Origin: Legionella londiniensis
Lineage (GTDB): Bacteria; Pseudomonadota; Gammaproteobacteria; Legionellales; Legionellaceae
Assembly: GCF_001467825.1 (NCBI RefSeq)
Contig: NZ_LNYK01000003.1
Span: forward strand, 1 to 64,000
Length of the DNA: 64,000 nt
Direction: 5' to 3'
The notes beneath the pieces are model-generated. The model saw only the letters and a program-made list of their open reading frames with translations. It did not search any database and was not told where the DNA came from. Made by a program: the position numbers and the translations under genes. Below are positions 55,657 through 63,438 of this stretch, piece by piece; position 1 is the first letter of the stretch; every line of letters starts with the position of its first letter.

Positions 55657-56658
55657 ATGAGTAAAGCGACGGTTGCCATTTTGGGGGCGGGCTCGTGGGG
55701 TACGGCAGTTGCCATCCATTTGGCAAAATACAACAGCCAGATTCTACTATGGGCTCATCAGCAGAGCCATGTTGAGGACATGGCTAAAAACCGTCGTAAT
55801 TTACGCTACCTTCCCGATTTTGAATTTCCAAACAATCTGACTCCCATTGCCGATTTGTCTCTTGCGGTAACGCTTGCTGATATCGTCATTATCGCTGTTC
55901 CTTCTCACGCGTTTGCTGAAGTACTGCAACTGATGCCTAAACCAAAAACCGGTTTGGGCTGGCTTACCAAAGGGCTTGATCCTTCAAGCCAAAAATTTTT
56001 AAGTGAGCTGGTTGAAGCGCAGTGGGGTAAGTCATTTGCCACGGCTGTTATTTCGGGCCCTTCTTTTGCTGCGGAGGTAGCGCGCGGATTACCCACAGCA
56101 TTGACAGTCGCAGGTCATCATGCCGATTACCTTCGCCGCATCAGAGATATTCTGCATCATGAAAAAATGCGTGTTTATTTGTCAGGCGACACAATCGGCG
56201 TGCAGCTCTCTGGTGCAGTTAAAAACGTGCTGGCCATTGCCTGCGGCATCAGCGACGGCTTGAGTTTCGGCGCCAATGCGAAAGCCGCCTTAATCACCCG
56301 GGGACTTGCTGAAATGCGAAGGCTTGGTAAAGCGCTCCATGCAGAGCAGGAAACATTCATGGGGCTAGCCGGTGTGGGTGACCTCGTTTTAACCTGTACC
56401 GATAATCAGTCAAGAAACCGGCGTTTTGGGCTTCTCATCGGGCAAGGCAAAAATCTCAAAGACGCAGAAGCACAAATTGGCCAGGTAGTCGAGGGTAAAT
56501 ATAATGCCGCGCAAGTTTGCGCCCTGGCTTCCCGTCACCAGGTCGAAATGCCTATTTGTCTTGCTGTAAATGCGTTACTCAATCAGCAAATCAGCCCGAA
56601 GGAAGCCGTAGAAGAATTAATGAGCCGGCCGCCAAAGGAAGAAAGTAGCCCGGATTAG
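55657..56658 (+). CDS. gpsA: Glycerol-3-phosphate dehydrogenase [NAD(P)+]
   Basis: The 333-residue product has the Rossmann loop AILGAGSWGTAVAIHLAK, ISGPSFAAEVARGLPTALTVA, the active-site lysine region SGAVKNVLAIACGISDGL and GLAGVGDLVLTCTDNQSRNRRFG. It reduces dihydroxyacetone phosphate to sn-glycerol-3-phosphate for phospholipids. The last residues and the TAG stop (AGC CCG GAT TAG) lie inside the left arm of the repeat at 56645-56727, so the native C-terminus has been replaced or extended by REP sequence. Function should be kept since only the tail differs. Confidence 0.96.
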   Translation: MSKATVAILGAGSWGTAVAIHLAKYNSQILLWAHQQSHVEDMAKNRRNLRYLPDFEFPNNLTPIADLSLAVTLADIVIIAVPSHAFAEVLQLMPKPKTGLGWLTKGLDPSSQKFLSELVEAQWGKSFATAVISGPSFAAEVARGLPTALTVAGHHADYLRRIRDILHHEKMRVYLSGDTIGVQLSGAVKNVLAIACGISDGLSFGANAKAALITRGLAEMRRLGKALHAEQETFMGLAGVGDLVLTCTDNQSRNRRFGLLIGQGKNLKDAEAQIGQVVEGKYNAAQVCALASRHQVEMPICLAVNALLNQQISPKEAVEELMSRPPKEESSPD

Positions 56659-56727
56659 ACGAAGTCGTAATCCGAGGTTCCCATTCTTCTTCAATTGCCC
56701 GTATTACGCTTCGCTAATACGGGCTAC
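56645..56727. repeat. BIME overlapping the gpsA 3' end
   Basis: The left arm begins GTAGCCCGGATTAGACG and the right arm, inverse, ends ACGGGCTAC. Each folds as a hairpin with GTAG head. The left arm supplies the last codons and stop of gpsA. Total 83 bp, the same size as the copies at 55029 and 58107. A decayed half copy (CCGGATTAGG) follows near 56761. Confidence 0.92.
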
Positions 56728-56797
56728 GTGGTATGGAATTATGAGCCTCAGCATCGCAGGCCGGATTAGGCAAACCACAATGCTGCTAAAAATAAAC

Positions 56798-58039
56798 CTA
56801 CCTGATTTTCTCCAATCCCCACGCAAATGATGCTAGTTTTTCTGCCGCATCCGTTTTTGGCGTATGAAAGAAGGTACCAAGGTACCCTTGATTGCCGGCA
56901 ACAGCGACAGTGAGCGCAGGAACAATGGTTAAAGCAGCCAGAATACCTAAAATCCCTCTTAATATTGGATTCAGGCTATGCCAGCCACGGTGCTGTTTAA
57001 ATTCCGGGGAAGCTTTTTTGATGGCCTTTTCACATGTTCTTTTAAAAACATCAAATGTAACTTCGTGATTGTCGAAGAGCTTTTTAGCATGCGTTAATTC
57101 GTTATTTAATTGAAGAGCCGTTTGGCTCACGCGTTGATAGGCAGCATGGCGAAGGTTGCCCTTTTCTCCCTTTCTGATTAACTTATCTGTTTTTTCCTTA
57201 AGTGCTTTGAACAACGCATCAATTTTTTCTAAATTTTTTAACCTCTTGGCATTCAATAGTTTTTTTCTTGCATTTAGAATTGTTTTCAGCTCAGGCTTCT
57301 TAATTACAAGTAGCCTTGCGTGAAACCCGCTGCCTTTTTGAGGGATAATTGATTTTTTTATTGTTTTGCTTGCTAATATTTTATCAAATAGAGTTGGCTT
57401 AATCAGGTCATATTTCATCACGGGGTTTTCATGCTTTACATTCCTATAATATTCCGGCTTCCTTTCTTTGGGGAGCTTCATGGAAGAATGATAAAAATCG
57501 CGCATGCTTGTTGTTCGTTGTTTATCCCAATGGGTCATGGTTAACGTCTCGGCATCTTTATCGAAACCGTGAATGACTGCCGCGTGTTCATTGGGCCTGT
57601 CATGAATATACTGGTTTGTTGGATTTCCTGTCGCAAGGTCGACCGCAAAGCAAGCAACCAGTAAATTGCCCTCGGAAATATTGTCTGTTATATTTTTTTT
57701 AAATGAGTCATAATCCCCATGAAAATCAACCAATTCAGTTTCATAGCCAATATCTGCAAAAATTTCAGTAAATTGACACACATCCAGCAATTCGCCCTGT
57801 ATTGATCCTTTCTCTTTTGCCAATTCCCTGACAGAAATCACGTGACTCATTTTTTTATGTAACGGAATCGGCTCAAAGCCGAGCTGAGACGCAAAATATT
57901 GATCAACTGCGGCAATCGCTGTGGTTTTGCAATTGTGCCCGGTCTGATGCACTGGTTTTAGGGGAATAAGCGCTTTCTCTTTCATTAAAAACAGGCTTCT
58001 TAATTGATAACAAATATTGTACAAGATGTTTATTATCAT
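56798..58039 (-). CDS. Cysteine-protease-like protein, candidate effector
   Basis: The frame encodes 413 residues from 58039; an internal ATG at 57985 would give 395, and neither start has a good Shine-Dalgarno. A papain-like arrangement is visible: Cys37 in TGHNCKTTAIAAVDQ, His152 in NEHAAVIHGFD and Asp172 in MTHWDKQ (long numbering), with a spacing typical of C39/C70-like peptidases. Residues about 250-340 are Lys-rich and helical. A hydrophobic segment at about 366-392 (ILGILAALTIVPALTVAVAG) could insert in a membrane. There is no signal peptide. The combination suggests a Dot/Icm effector with membrane anchoring; both activity and secretion are inferred. Confidence 0.75.
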   Translation of the reverse strand: MIINILYNICYQLRSLFLMKEKALIPLKPVHQTGHNCKTTAIAAVDQYFASQLGFEPIPLHKKMSHVISVRELAKEKGSIQGELLDVCQFTEIFADIGYETELVDFHGDYDSFKKNITDNISEGNLLVACFAVDLATGNPTNQYIHDRPNEHAAVIHGFDKDAETLTMTHWDKQRTTSMRDFYHSSMKLPKERKPEYYRNVKHENPVMKYDLIKPTLFDKILASKTIKKSIIPQKGSGFHARLLVIKKPELKTILNARKKLLNAKRLKNLEKIDALFKALKEKTDKLIRKGEKGNLRHAAYQRVSQTALQLNNELTHAKKLFDNHEVTFDVFKRTCEKAIKKASPEFKQHRGWHSLNPILRGILGILAALTIVPALTVAVAGNQGYLGTFFHTPKTDAAEKLASFAWGLEKIR

Positions 58040-58106
58040 TTTATTAAGAGCCTGCGCTGTTCATTGTAAATTTTTTTAAACGTTAATTTGTGGCGTGGAT
58101 TAGTTT

Positions 58107-58190
58107 GTAGTCCGGATTAGACGCAGTCGTCATCCGGGGTTTACATGGTTCTTCGATTTCCCCGTATTACGCTTCGCTAATACGGGCTAC
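58107..58190. repeat. BIME overlapping the murI 3' end
   Basis: An 84-bp element with arms starting GTAGTCCGGATTAGACGC and ending TAATACGGGCTAC. The right arm, read on the minus strand, encodes the final residues and the TAA of murI. The left arm has a T in the stem (GTCC) and one change (CATCC), so it is slightly older than the 55029 copy. Confidence 0.9.
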
Positions 58191-59003
58191 AATATCTACG
58201 GTATCGACTAATTCTATGTCGGCTTTGGCCAGGGGTTCGCCTAGAAAAATTTCACCAACAGCTTGAAAGCGTTTTACGGAATCGGTTACCAGATAGTGCG
58301 CTTGAGCGTTGCCAGCCGTTGGGTTTAATAAATTTTTCTGAGCTAACAGGGTTTTTAAGGCGGAAGCCGTGGCTTCTGCCGAATCAACAATGCTGACCTT
58401 ATCAGACATCAGTTTACTGATAAGCGGTTTAAATACCGGGAAATGCGTGCAGCCAAGGAGCAGTGTATCCTCGTCACGGAACGCATCAAGATAATGGCTT
58501 AAGGCGGCTTCAGCAACCCCATTATCCGTCATCCCTTCTTCGGCAAGAGCCACGAGCACGCTGCAGGCACGGGCGTTGATTTCAGCCCGGGGACGATGCA
58601 ATTTGATTTGGGTTTGATAGGCATTGGCAGCAATAGTGGTTTCTGTGGCAATAACCGCTATCCGTTCATTTTGGGTGGCGGCAGCGGCAGCCAGGGCGCC
58701 GGGGGAGACCACGCCCAGAATTGGGATATCCGGCAGCATGACCTGCAAATGCGGCAGAGCAGCGGTGGTTGCGGTATTACAGGCAATCACCAGCGCCTTG
58801 ATCCGCCGCTCCACCAAAATTCGCGCCATTTGCACGGCATACTGCTGTATGGTCCTTGGGCTTTTGGTGCCGTAGGGAAGGCGCGCTGTATCGCCAAGGT
58901 ATATAAATGATTCCGAAGGCAAGGCCTGCCTTAACGCGCGCAGCACCGTCAAGCCGCCCATGCCGGAGTCAAATACGCCAACAGCCAGGTTTGCAATGTT
59001 CAT
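58167..59003 (-). CDS. murI: Glutamate racemase
   Basis: The 278-residue product interconverts L- and D-glutamate for peptidoglycan. The two catalytic cysteines are in VIACNTATTAALP and LLLGCTHFPVFKP, and the N-terminus has GVFDSGMGGLTVLRAL. The residues VARISEA and the stop codon are encoded by the right arm of the repeat at 58107-58190, so this C-terminus is of repeat origin. It starts 16 nt after the neighbouring coiled-coil gene ends on the same strand; the two genes are otherwise unrelated. Confidence 0.95.
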   Translation of the reverse strand: MNIANLAVGVFDSGMGGLTVLRALRQALPSESFIYLGDTARLPYGTKSPRTIQQYAVQMARILVERRIKALVIACNTATTAALPHLQVMLPDIPILGVVSPGALAAAAATQNERIAVIATETTIAANAYQTQIKLHRPRAEINARACSVLVALAEEGMTDNGVAEAALSHYLDAFRDEDTLLLGCTHFPVFKPLISKLMSDKVSIVDSAEATASALKTLLAQKNLLNPTAGNAQAHYLVTDSVKRFQAVGEIFLGEPLAKADIELVDTVDIVARISEA

Positions 59004-59018
59004 ATCGTCCTTGGGTTA

Positions 59019-60818
59019 TTATTGTTTTGGGCCTCTGGTTATATAGTTTTTTTCGCCAAGCTCCAAGCTATCTTCTTTTTTAAGAGGCCCGCCGAGTTCA
59101 GGCTTGGTTTTTAGAACTGCAAGGCTCGCTTTAAGCCTTTGTAGTTCAGTAGCCGTTTGCTCTCTTTCTGATTTCTGCAGGAGTTCACCCTGTCCGCCAG
59201 ATCCAAGATGCCTTTTGATAAAGCCGCCATGGACTAAATCTTTTAACCGATTGGGTCCAGTGCATCCGGGCACTCTGGATTCAATTTTCAAATCCTTGAA
59301 TTCCTCAGGCGAATTTTGCTTTATTAACAAAAGAGAGGCAAAAACCTTGTCAGCCATATCCTTATCTTTGCCGCTGATGATGACAGGCCCTTTTGCGGGG
59401 TCGTAATTGGCAAGAAGCATTTTTGCCATCTTAAAAGCAACCTGATTTTTTTCTTGGTCGCTTAGCTCATCCTGCTTACTATGATCGGTGACCCGATTTT
59501 TATAATCCTGGGCGATAACGCCTACTTTGCCGCTGTCAAAAGTCGCCTTGGACTGGATATATTGACCCTCGCTCAGGCGGATACCTTTATAGCGGGCTGT
59601 AGTATTGTTTTCCTGTTGGATGGTGGTACGATCGGTATCGACCGTTCGATTAGGCTCTTGATTCACTGCGTCTTCTTTTTTGGTCACGACCGTATCGGTA
59701 AAATTCGATAAAGTTCCCTCTACTTGCATCAAAATATTAACATTGCTGGCTTCCTTCTCTATTTTAGTTTTGAATTTCCTTGAAGCAACTCGCTCAAGGG
59801 CTTTCTTGGCTTCTTGGAAATTCTTCGTATATATTTCACTGCCATTTAAAGCATTCTCTTGAGCTTTTCTTTTTTCCTTTTTCATCTTATCAAGAGCTGT
59901 AGTCAATTGCTCATCAATTTGCCGCCGTTCATCAGCAACAGCTGTATCAGATTTTTTAAACTGCTTCACATCATCGAGCAATTGGTTTCTTTTTTTGGTG
60001 ACTTCAATGAATTCTTTTTTTGCTTCCTGAAGACCTTCGACTATTTCCTGAAGCTTTTTTTGTTTTTCTTTAATTTCTTCAATTGCCTGTTCATTTTGTT
60101 TGATTGCTTCTTTTGCTTCCTTAACTTTTTCTTGAAGTTTATTGTCATGCTCAAAATACGGTAATTGTTGAACGCTTTCTATTCGTTGATTTTGTTCCTC
60201 AATCAATTTCTGAATTGCTGTTATTTTTTGATTGATTTCTTCTTGTGTTTTGAATGTGTTAAATTCATTGTTCAGCTCAGTTAATTTTTGATTAATTTCG
60301 TCTTTTTTTTCTGTAACGGGTTTTATTTCATTTTTACGCTGTTCTAAATGTTCTTTTGCTGCTTGGCCGATGGCTTTAAAGCTCGCATCGGCCAGGAACT
60401 CTTCCTTAACATTTTCTGTAATTTTTATATCTGTCAAATGCTCTTTTAAGGCAGTATTATCATCCTCGTTTACTTTCCCAGTAAGTTCACTCAATTCTTG
60501 ATCACTCAATTGATTGAAATGGGCTTGCATATATTTTTGAAACACCAGATTGTATAAAGCTTTCAATGTAGGCTCTTCATCCCCCAGAGAAATATCAATC
60601 TCTTCCACATTCTCCGGTAACTTGTCCTTCAAGCCAAGAATCTCACGGTGCTCATTCAACGCTTCTACGAATTTTTCCTTTAGTTCCCCAAAATTCTCAG
60701 TACCTTTTCCTGGGTAAAAAAGCGATGAAAGTGCAGCGTATTGCTGCTGTGCTTTTTCTTTTTCATCGCTCAATTGCAGGTTGTTTAATGCTTCGTAAAC
60801 TGCTTGGTTGTGTGGCAT
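59019..60818 (-). CDS. Long coiled-coil protein with LPD7-like domain, candidate effector
   Basis: The 599-residue protein has no signal peptide. Residues about 1-150 are helical. Residues about 155-345 form strong coiled coil with Lys/Glu/Gln heptads. Residues 457-518 form an alpha/beta unit: a helix (FKMAKMLLANYDP), strand PVIISG, helix (MADKVFASLLLIKQ) and strand LKIESRV, which fits LPD7 as in the protein at 39290-40837. The tail is charged. Long coiled coils with such domains are common in Legionella effectors that bind host proteins; this is inferred. It lies between murI and the RAYT, in a repeat-rich segment. Confidence 0.8.
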   Translation of the reverse strand: MPHNQAVYEALNNLQLSDEKEKAQQQYAALSSLFYPGKGTENFGELKEKFVEALNEHREILGLKDKLPENVEEIDISLGDEEPTLKALYNLVFQKYMQAHFNQLSDQELSELTGKVNEDDNTALKEHLTDIKITENVKEEFLADASFKAIGQAAKEHLEQRKNEIKPVTEKKDEINQKLTELNNEFNTFKTQEEINQKITAIQKLIEEQNQRIESVQQLPYFEHDNKLQEKVKEAKEAIKQNEQAIEEIKEKQKKLQEIVEGLQEAKKEFIEVTKKRNQLLDDVKQFKKSDTAVADERRQIDEQLTTALDKMKKEKRKAQENALNGSEIYTKNFQEAKKALERVASRKFKTKIEKEASNVNILMQVEGTLSNFTDTVVTKKEDAVNQEPNRTVDTDRTTIQQENNTTARYKGIRLSEGQYIQSKATFDSGKVGVIAQDYKNRVTDHSKQDELSDQEKNQVAFKMAKMLLANYDPAKGPVIISGKDKDMADKVFASLLLIKQNSPEEFKDLKIESRVPGCTGPNRLKDLVHGGFIKRHLGSGGQGELLQKSEREQTATELQRLKASLAVLKTKPELGGPLKKEDSLELGEKNYITRGPKQ

Positions 60819-61008
60819 GGGAATCGCTCCATCACTGATATCTATGTATTTATTTTAAACGCATAATCTTAACATTACCTTAAACCCGTCATTTTTTGCG
60901 TTTAAAAAATTTTTTATGTTAAAAGTATAGCAGTTTGTATCCTTTATTACCTGAAAATGAATCATTTTTTATTCATTGTTCCCGGTACGCACCTATGTAC
61001 TAACATCA

Positions 61009-61040
61009 GTAGCCCGGATTAGACGCAGTCGTAATCCGGG
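61009..61040. repeat. REP element on the left side of the RAYT
   Basis: A complete single REP: GTAGCCCGGATTAGACGC, then AGTC-GTAATCCGGG. After 16 nt a decayed inverse arm (CCCGGTATTACTCGTTAA, 61058-61075) runs into the 3' end of the RAYT gene and holds its stop codon. This places the transposase directly between REP copies. Confidence 0.93.
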
Positions 61041-61064
61041 ATGGTTTGAAGATAAATCCCGGTA

Positions 61065-61583
61065 TTACTCGTTAAAATCACCTTCGGGTTCACATGCCCA
61101 ATCACAAGGTATAATCCCCTCTTTAATATAACGGTGAATGCTTGAATGTGGCCACTGGTTTGCTTTGGCCGCATATCCATGCTTTACCGGGTTATAATGT
61201 ATATAATCAACATGTTTTTGCAAATCAGTTTCATCGCGGATACGGTGTTCCCAAAATCGGCTTTGCCAAAGCTGATACTCGCCGCGTTTATTCTTCTTGA
61301 AATGAATGGTCTCTTTGAGTAACGACTTCGTAAAATTTGTTTTTATCAGCCGCCAACGCATAGAATAATTACATTCGTTGTCAGGTAATTGCCATATTAT
61401 ATGTAAATGATCGGGCAGAATCGCCACAGCAAGCGTTGAAAAAGGGTATTTTGCGCGAACATCACGAAACGACTTGCCTAATAAATGAATATACGTGGTT
61501 AAATAGGTGGCGCGTCTATTGTGTAGTGTGAGCGTGAAAAAATAAATCGCGCCCTCGGTATAATCCCGCCGATAATAAACCAT
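61065..61583 (-). CDS. REP-associated tyrosine transposase (RAYT, IS200-like)
   Basis: From the ATG at 61583 (AAAGGA 9 nt upstream) the product has 172 residues. It is an HUH single-domain Y1 transposase relative. The HUH histidines are His59 and His61 in LPDHLHIIWQLP. The C-terminal block FWEHRIRDETDLQKHVDYIH and NPVKHG is the RAYT signature, with a candidate nucleophile Tyr127. Known RAYTs bind and cut GTAG-headed REP hairpins and are thought to have spread them. This gene is flanked by REPs on both sides, and nothing suggests decay of the frame. Starts at 61592 or the TTG at 61610 are less likely. Confidence 0.93.
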   Translation of the reverse strand: MVYYRRDYTEGAIYFFTLTLHNRRATYLTTYIHLLGKSFRDVRAKYPFSTLAVAILPDHLHIIWQLPDNECNYSMRWRLIKTNFTKSLLKETIHFKKNKRGEYQLWQSRFWEHRIRDETDLQKHVDYIHYNPVKHGYAAKANQWPHSSIHRYIKEGIIPCDWACEPEGDFNE

Positions 61584-61663
61584 ATTTAACATTCCTTTAA
61601 AGTTGGACAAAATTATTTTAAACGTGAAAACATTTCAAAGGCAATATTGGTTTGTACTACAGA

Positions 61664-61729
61664 AGCCCGGATTAGTTTGTAGCCCGGATTAGTTTGTAGC
61701 CCGGATTAGACGCAGTCGTAATCCGGGGA
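61664..61729. repeat. Tandem half-REP array ending in a full REP
   Basis: AGCCCGGATTAGTTTGT (17 bp) occurs twice in direct tandem at 61664-61680 and 61681-61697. A full REP with GTAG head and both stem sides (AGCCCGGATTAGACGC to TAATCCGGGG) follows at 61698-61727. The first copy has GAAG in place of GTAG. The array lies just upstream of the RAYT start. Confidence 0.92.
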
Positions 61730-61757
61730 TCAGGGGATCAATTGATATACAGGCCTG

Positions 61758-63044
61758 TTACGCCAGCAAGAAACGGAAATTTTTTTGAATTTCGTTTAAG
61801 TCAAACTGATTAAGGTATAAAGAAAAGCTCATCCAGGCGCTTAATGCGGCGAGGTCGCGAAATTGCGGGGGGAGATAGACGGGGTCGGTTAATAAGCCAT
61901 GCTCTTTGAGCTCGGTGAGCAGCGGCAAATCGTCAAGCACCAGTTTTCCGGTAAATAAAAGCGGGATGGCATCGATGCGATGCTGGCTGATGGCAAAGCG
62001 GATGAAGTTGTAAATCAATACAAATCCCTTGGCATAAGATAGATCCTTGGTAAACGGGCCGCCATTTGGCGTACTGCCGCGAAAAATGCGAACGCTTTGC
62101 CTGTAGCTCTCTTCTTCATTCATGCCGCATTCTAAAAAATAACGGAATACGTCCAGAAAATTCGCACCCTGCAATACTTTATCCAGCGCTATCACGCGAT
62201 TGGTGATTTTGCGCATCCGCCCGGGATAGGAGGAAAAACTGATGATCTCTGTAAGCACCGCAAGCCCCTCCTGAATGACGCTGCTGGAGGGTGAGCCTTT
62301 GGAGAGAAAAAAACAATAAGGCTGCATGCTGCCGTTCAAGGTAGTCCCGACATGCACCCAGCCTTCGTGGACTTCCAGATATTTTAAATCACGCTCGCTG
62401 AACATCACGCTGCTGCTCAGTTTAATGTTATCAGCGCCTGCTGCGGCGTCCGCTATCATTTCATCGCTGACCATCACGGTCACATTGCCAGGGTGCAGAT
62501 TGAAAAACTGGCTGAGGCGCTTTTGCAGAATCTCCTGGGCCTCTTCCGCATTATACCGTTTCTCATCTGCCTCTGACTGAAGCTGTACATCAAGCGTTGT
62601 TAGCACATCAAACAATAAGGAACCAAGCTGCGAAAGCCGAGGCCCATTCGCATAAAAGGCATCATGCGGGCTTCCGTATAAATCCATGGCCAGCTCGCAA
62701 AAAGCAGGGGTTCCTCGCGCATCAAGCATCAGCACTGCTTTGATATATTCATCACACTGCCTGCGGATAAGCCTTGTAACCGGCGAATACTGGCCAAGCT
62801 GATTTTGCGCATCACGCATAATCAGGCGGAATTCATCAATCTTCTCGGCGGCATCAAAAGGCAAACCGCGTTTATGATAATAAGCCTCATCAACTGCGGG
62901 GAGCTTTTTGCATTTGTGCTGAAAAAAATCCTTTTTTATGGATTCATCCCATTTGATGGTATCAAGAATCCGAATCTGGCTTTGTGCATCAACAATGCGT
63001 TTTGACAGTTGACGGATAACATCCAATTCGTTTTCCTGTTCCAT
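61758..63044 (-). CDS. DUF1704 metallopeptidase-like protein (QEGLA motif, MATCAP-related)
   Basis: The 428-residue protein carries the DUF1704 hallmarks. A zinc-site HExxH-like His226-Glu227-x3-His231 lies in LEVHEGWVHVGTTLN, and Gln258-Glu259-Gly-Leu-Ala lies in VIQEGLAVLTEI. The family is annotated as flavohaemoglobin expression-modulating QEGLA-motif protein in bacteria and includes the animal tubulin-detyrosinating MATCAP. It is cytosolic as predicted (no signal). Its own substrate is unknown. It precedes the REP array and follows the mini-BamC gene by 9 nt, so could share a transcript with dapA. Confidence 0.85.
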   Translation of the reverse strand: MEQENELDVIRQLSKRIVDAQSQIRILDTIKWDESIKKDFFQHKCKKLPAVDEAYYHKRGLPFDAAEKIDEFRLIMRDAQNQLGQYSPVTRLIRRQCDEYIKAVLMLDARGTPAFCELAMDLYGSPHDAFYANGPRLSQLGSLLFDVLTTLDVQLQSEADEKRYNAEEAQEILQKRLSQFFNLHPGNVTVMVSDEMIADAAAGADNIKLSSSVMFSERDLKYLEVHEGWVHVGTTLNGSMQPYCFFLSKGSPSSSVIQEGLAVLTEIISFSSYPGRMRKITNRVIALDKVLQGANFLDVFRYFLECGMNEEESYRQSVRIFRGSTPNGGPFTKDLSYAKGFVLIYNFIRFAISQHRIDAIPLLFTGKLVLDDLPLLTELKEHGLLTDPVYLPPQFRDLAALSAWMSFSLYLNQFDLNEIQKNFRFLLA

Positions 63045-63053
63045 TGTTTAACC

Positions 63054-63269
63054 TTAACCTTGCGGTGGTTCAATATTGACTTGAGGATTCTGCCTTTGTG
63101 CTGGCAAATTATAAAAATAGCTGATATTTGTATCGGTTAGCGGCGGCGGAACAATGAGATCGGGGCCATTGCCGCTTCGGAGATAAACATTTTCTCCATT
63201 GCTTGTGTAATATGATGAACAAGAAGCCAATAAAGACGCCAAACAACCCGCCGCAATCATTTTCTTCAC
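63054..63269 (-). CDS. Mini-BamC-like lipoprotein
   Basis: The 71-residue product has a lipoprotein signal peptide with lipobox LASC (lipidated Cys17). The mature part is a short unstructured peptide, with VYLRSGNGPDLIVPPPLT and NISYFYNLP, that resembles the N-terminal lasso of BamC (YL.....PLVVPAGL). The two folded helix-grip domains of BamC are missing. It lies downstream of dapA, as bamC (nlpB) does in E. coli. The product should bind the outer-membrane BAM complex through the lasso, or be a relic. The call is from pattern and synteny. Confidence 0.7.
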   Translation of the reverse strand: MKKMIAAGCLASLLASCSSYYTSNGENVYLRSGNGPDLIVPPPLTDTNISYFYNLPAQRQNPQVNIEPPQG

Positions 63270-63355
63270 AACTAAACCTCTTAATATTTTTATTTTAATT
63301 ATAATCCAGGCCGGCCTTAACCGGCACGAGTACTGTTACCATTTGATTTGGATTG

Positions 63356-63396
63356 TTTGTCTTTCCCGTGCGGCATTGTTGCGCGGGAAAGACAAA
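63356..63396. repeat. Palindrome between dapA and the mini-BamC gene
   Basis: TTTGTCTTTCCCGTGC and GCGCGGGAAAGACAAA pair over 16 bp with one mismatch around a 9-nt loop. A poly-A run and a CAATGCCATCT-type segment follow to about 63425 and resemble the element at 30282-30341. On the minus strand the hairpin is not followed by a T tract. Confidence 0.6.
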
Positions 63397-63438
63397 AAAA
63401 TAGTATACATTCAATGCCATCTATCTTCTGAAATCATT

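Noticed and set aside
55029-61729. CRISPR array from the repeated GGATTAG sequences
   Set aside because: Copies are kilobases apart or joined directly, are palindromic with a GTAG head, lack regular spacers, and lie by a RAYT, not cas genes.
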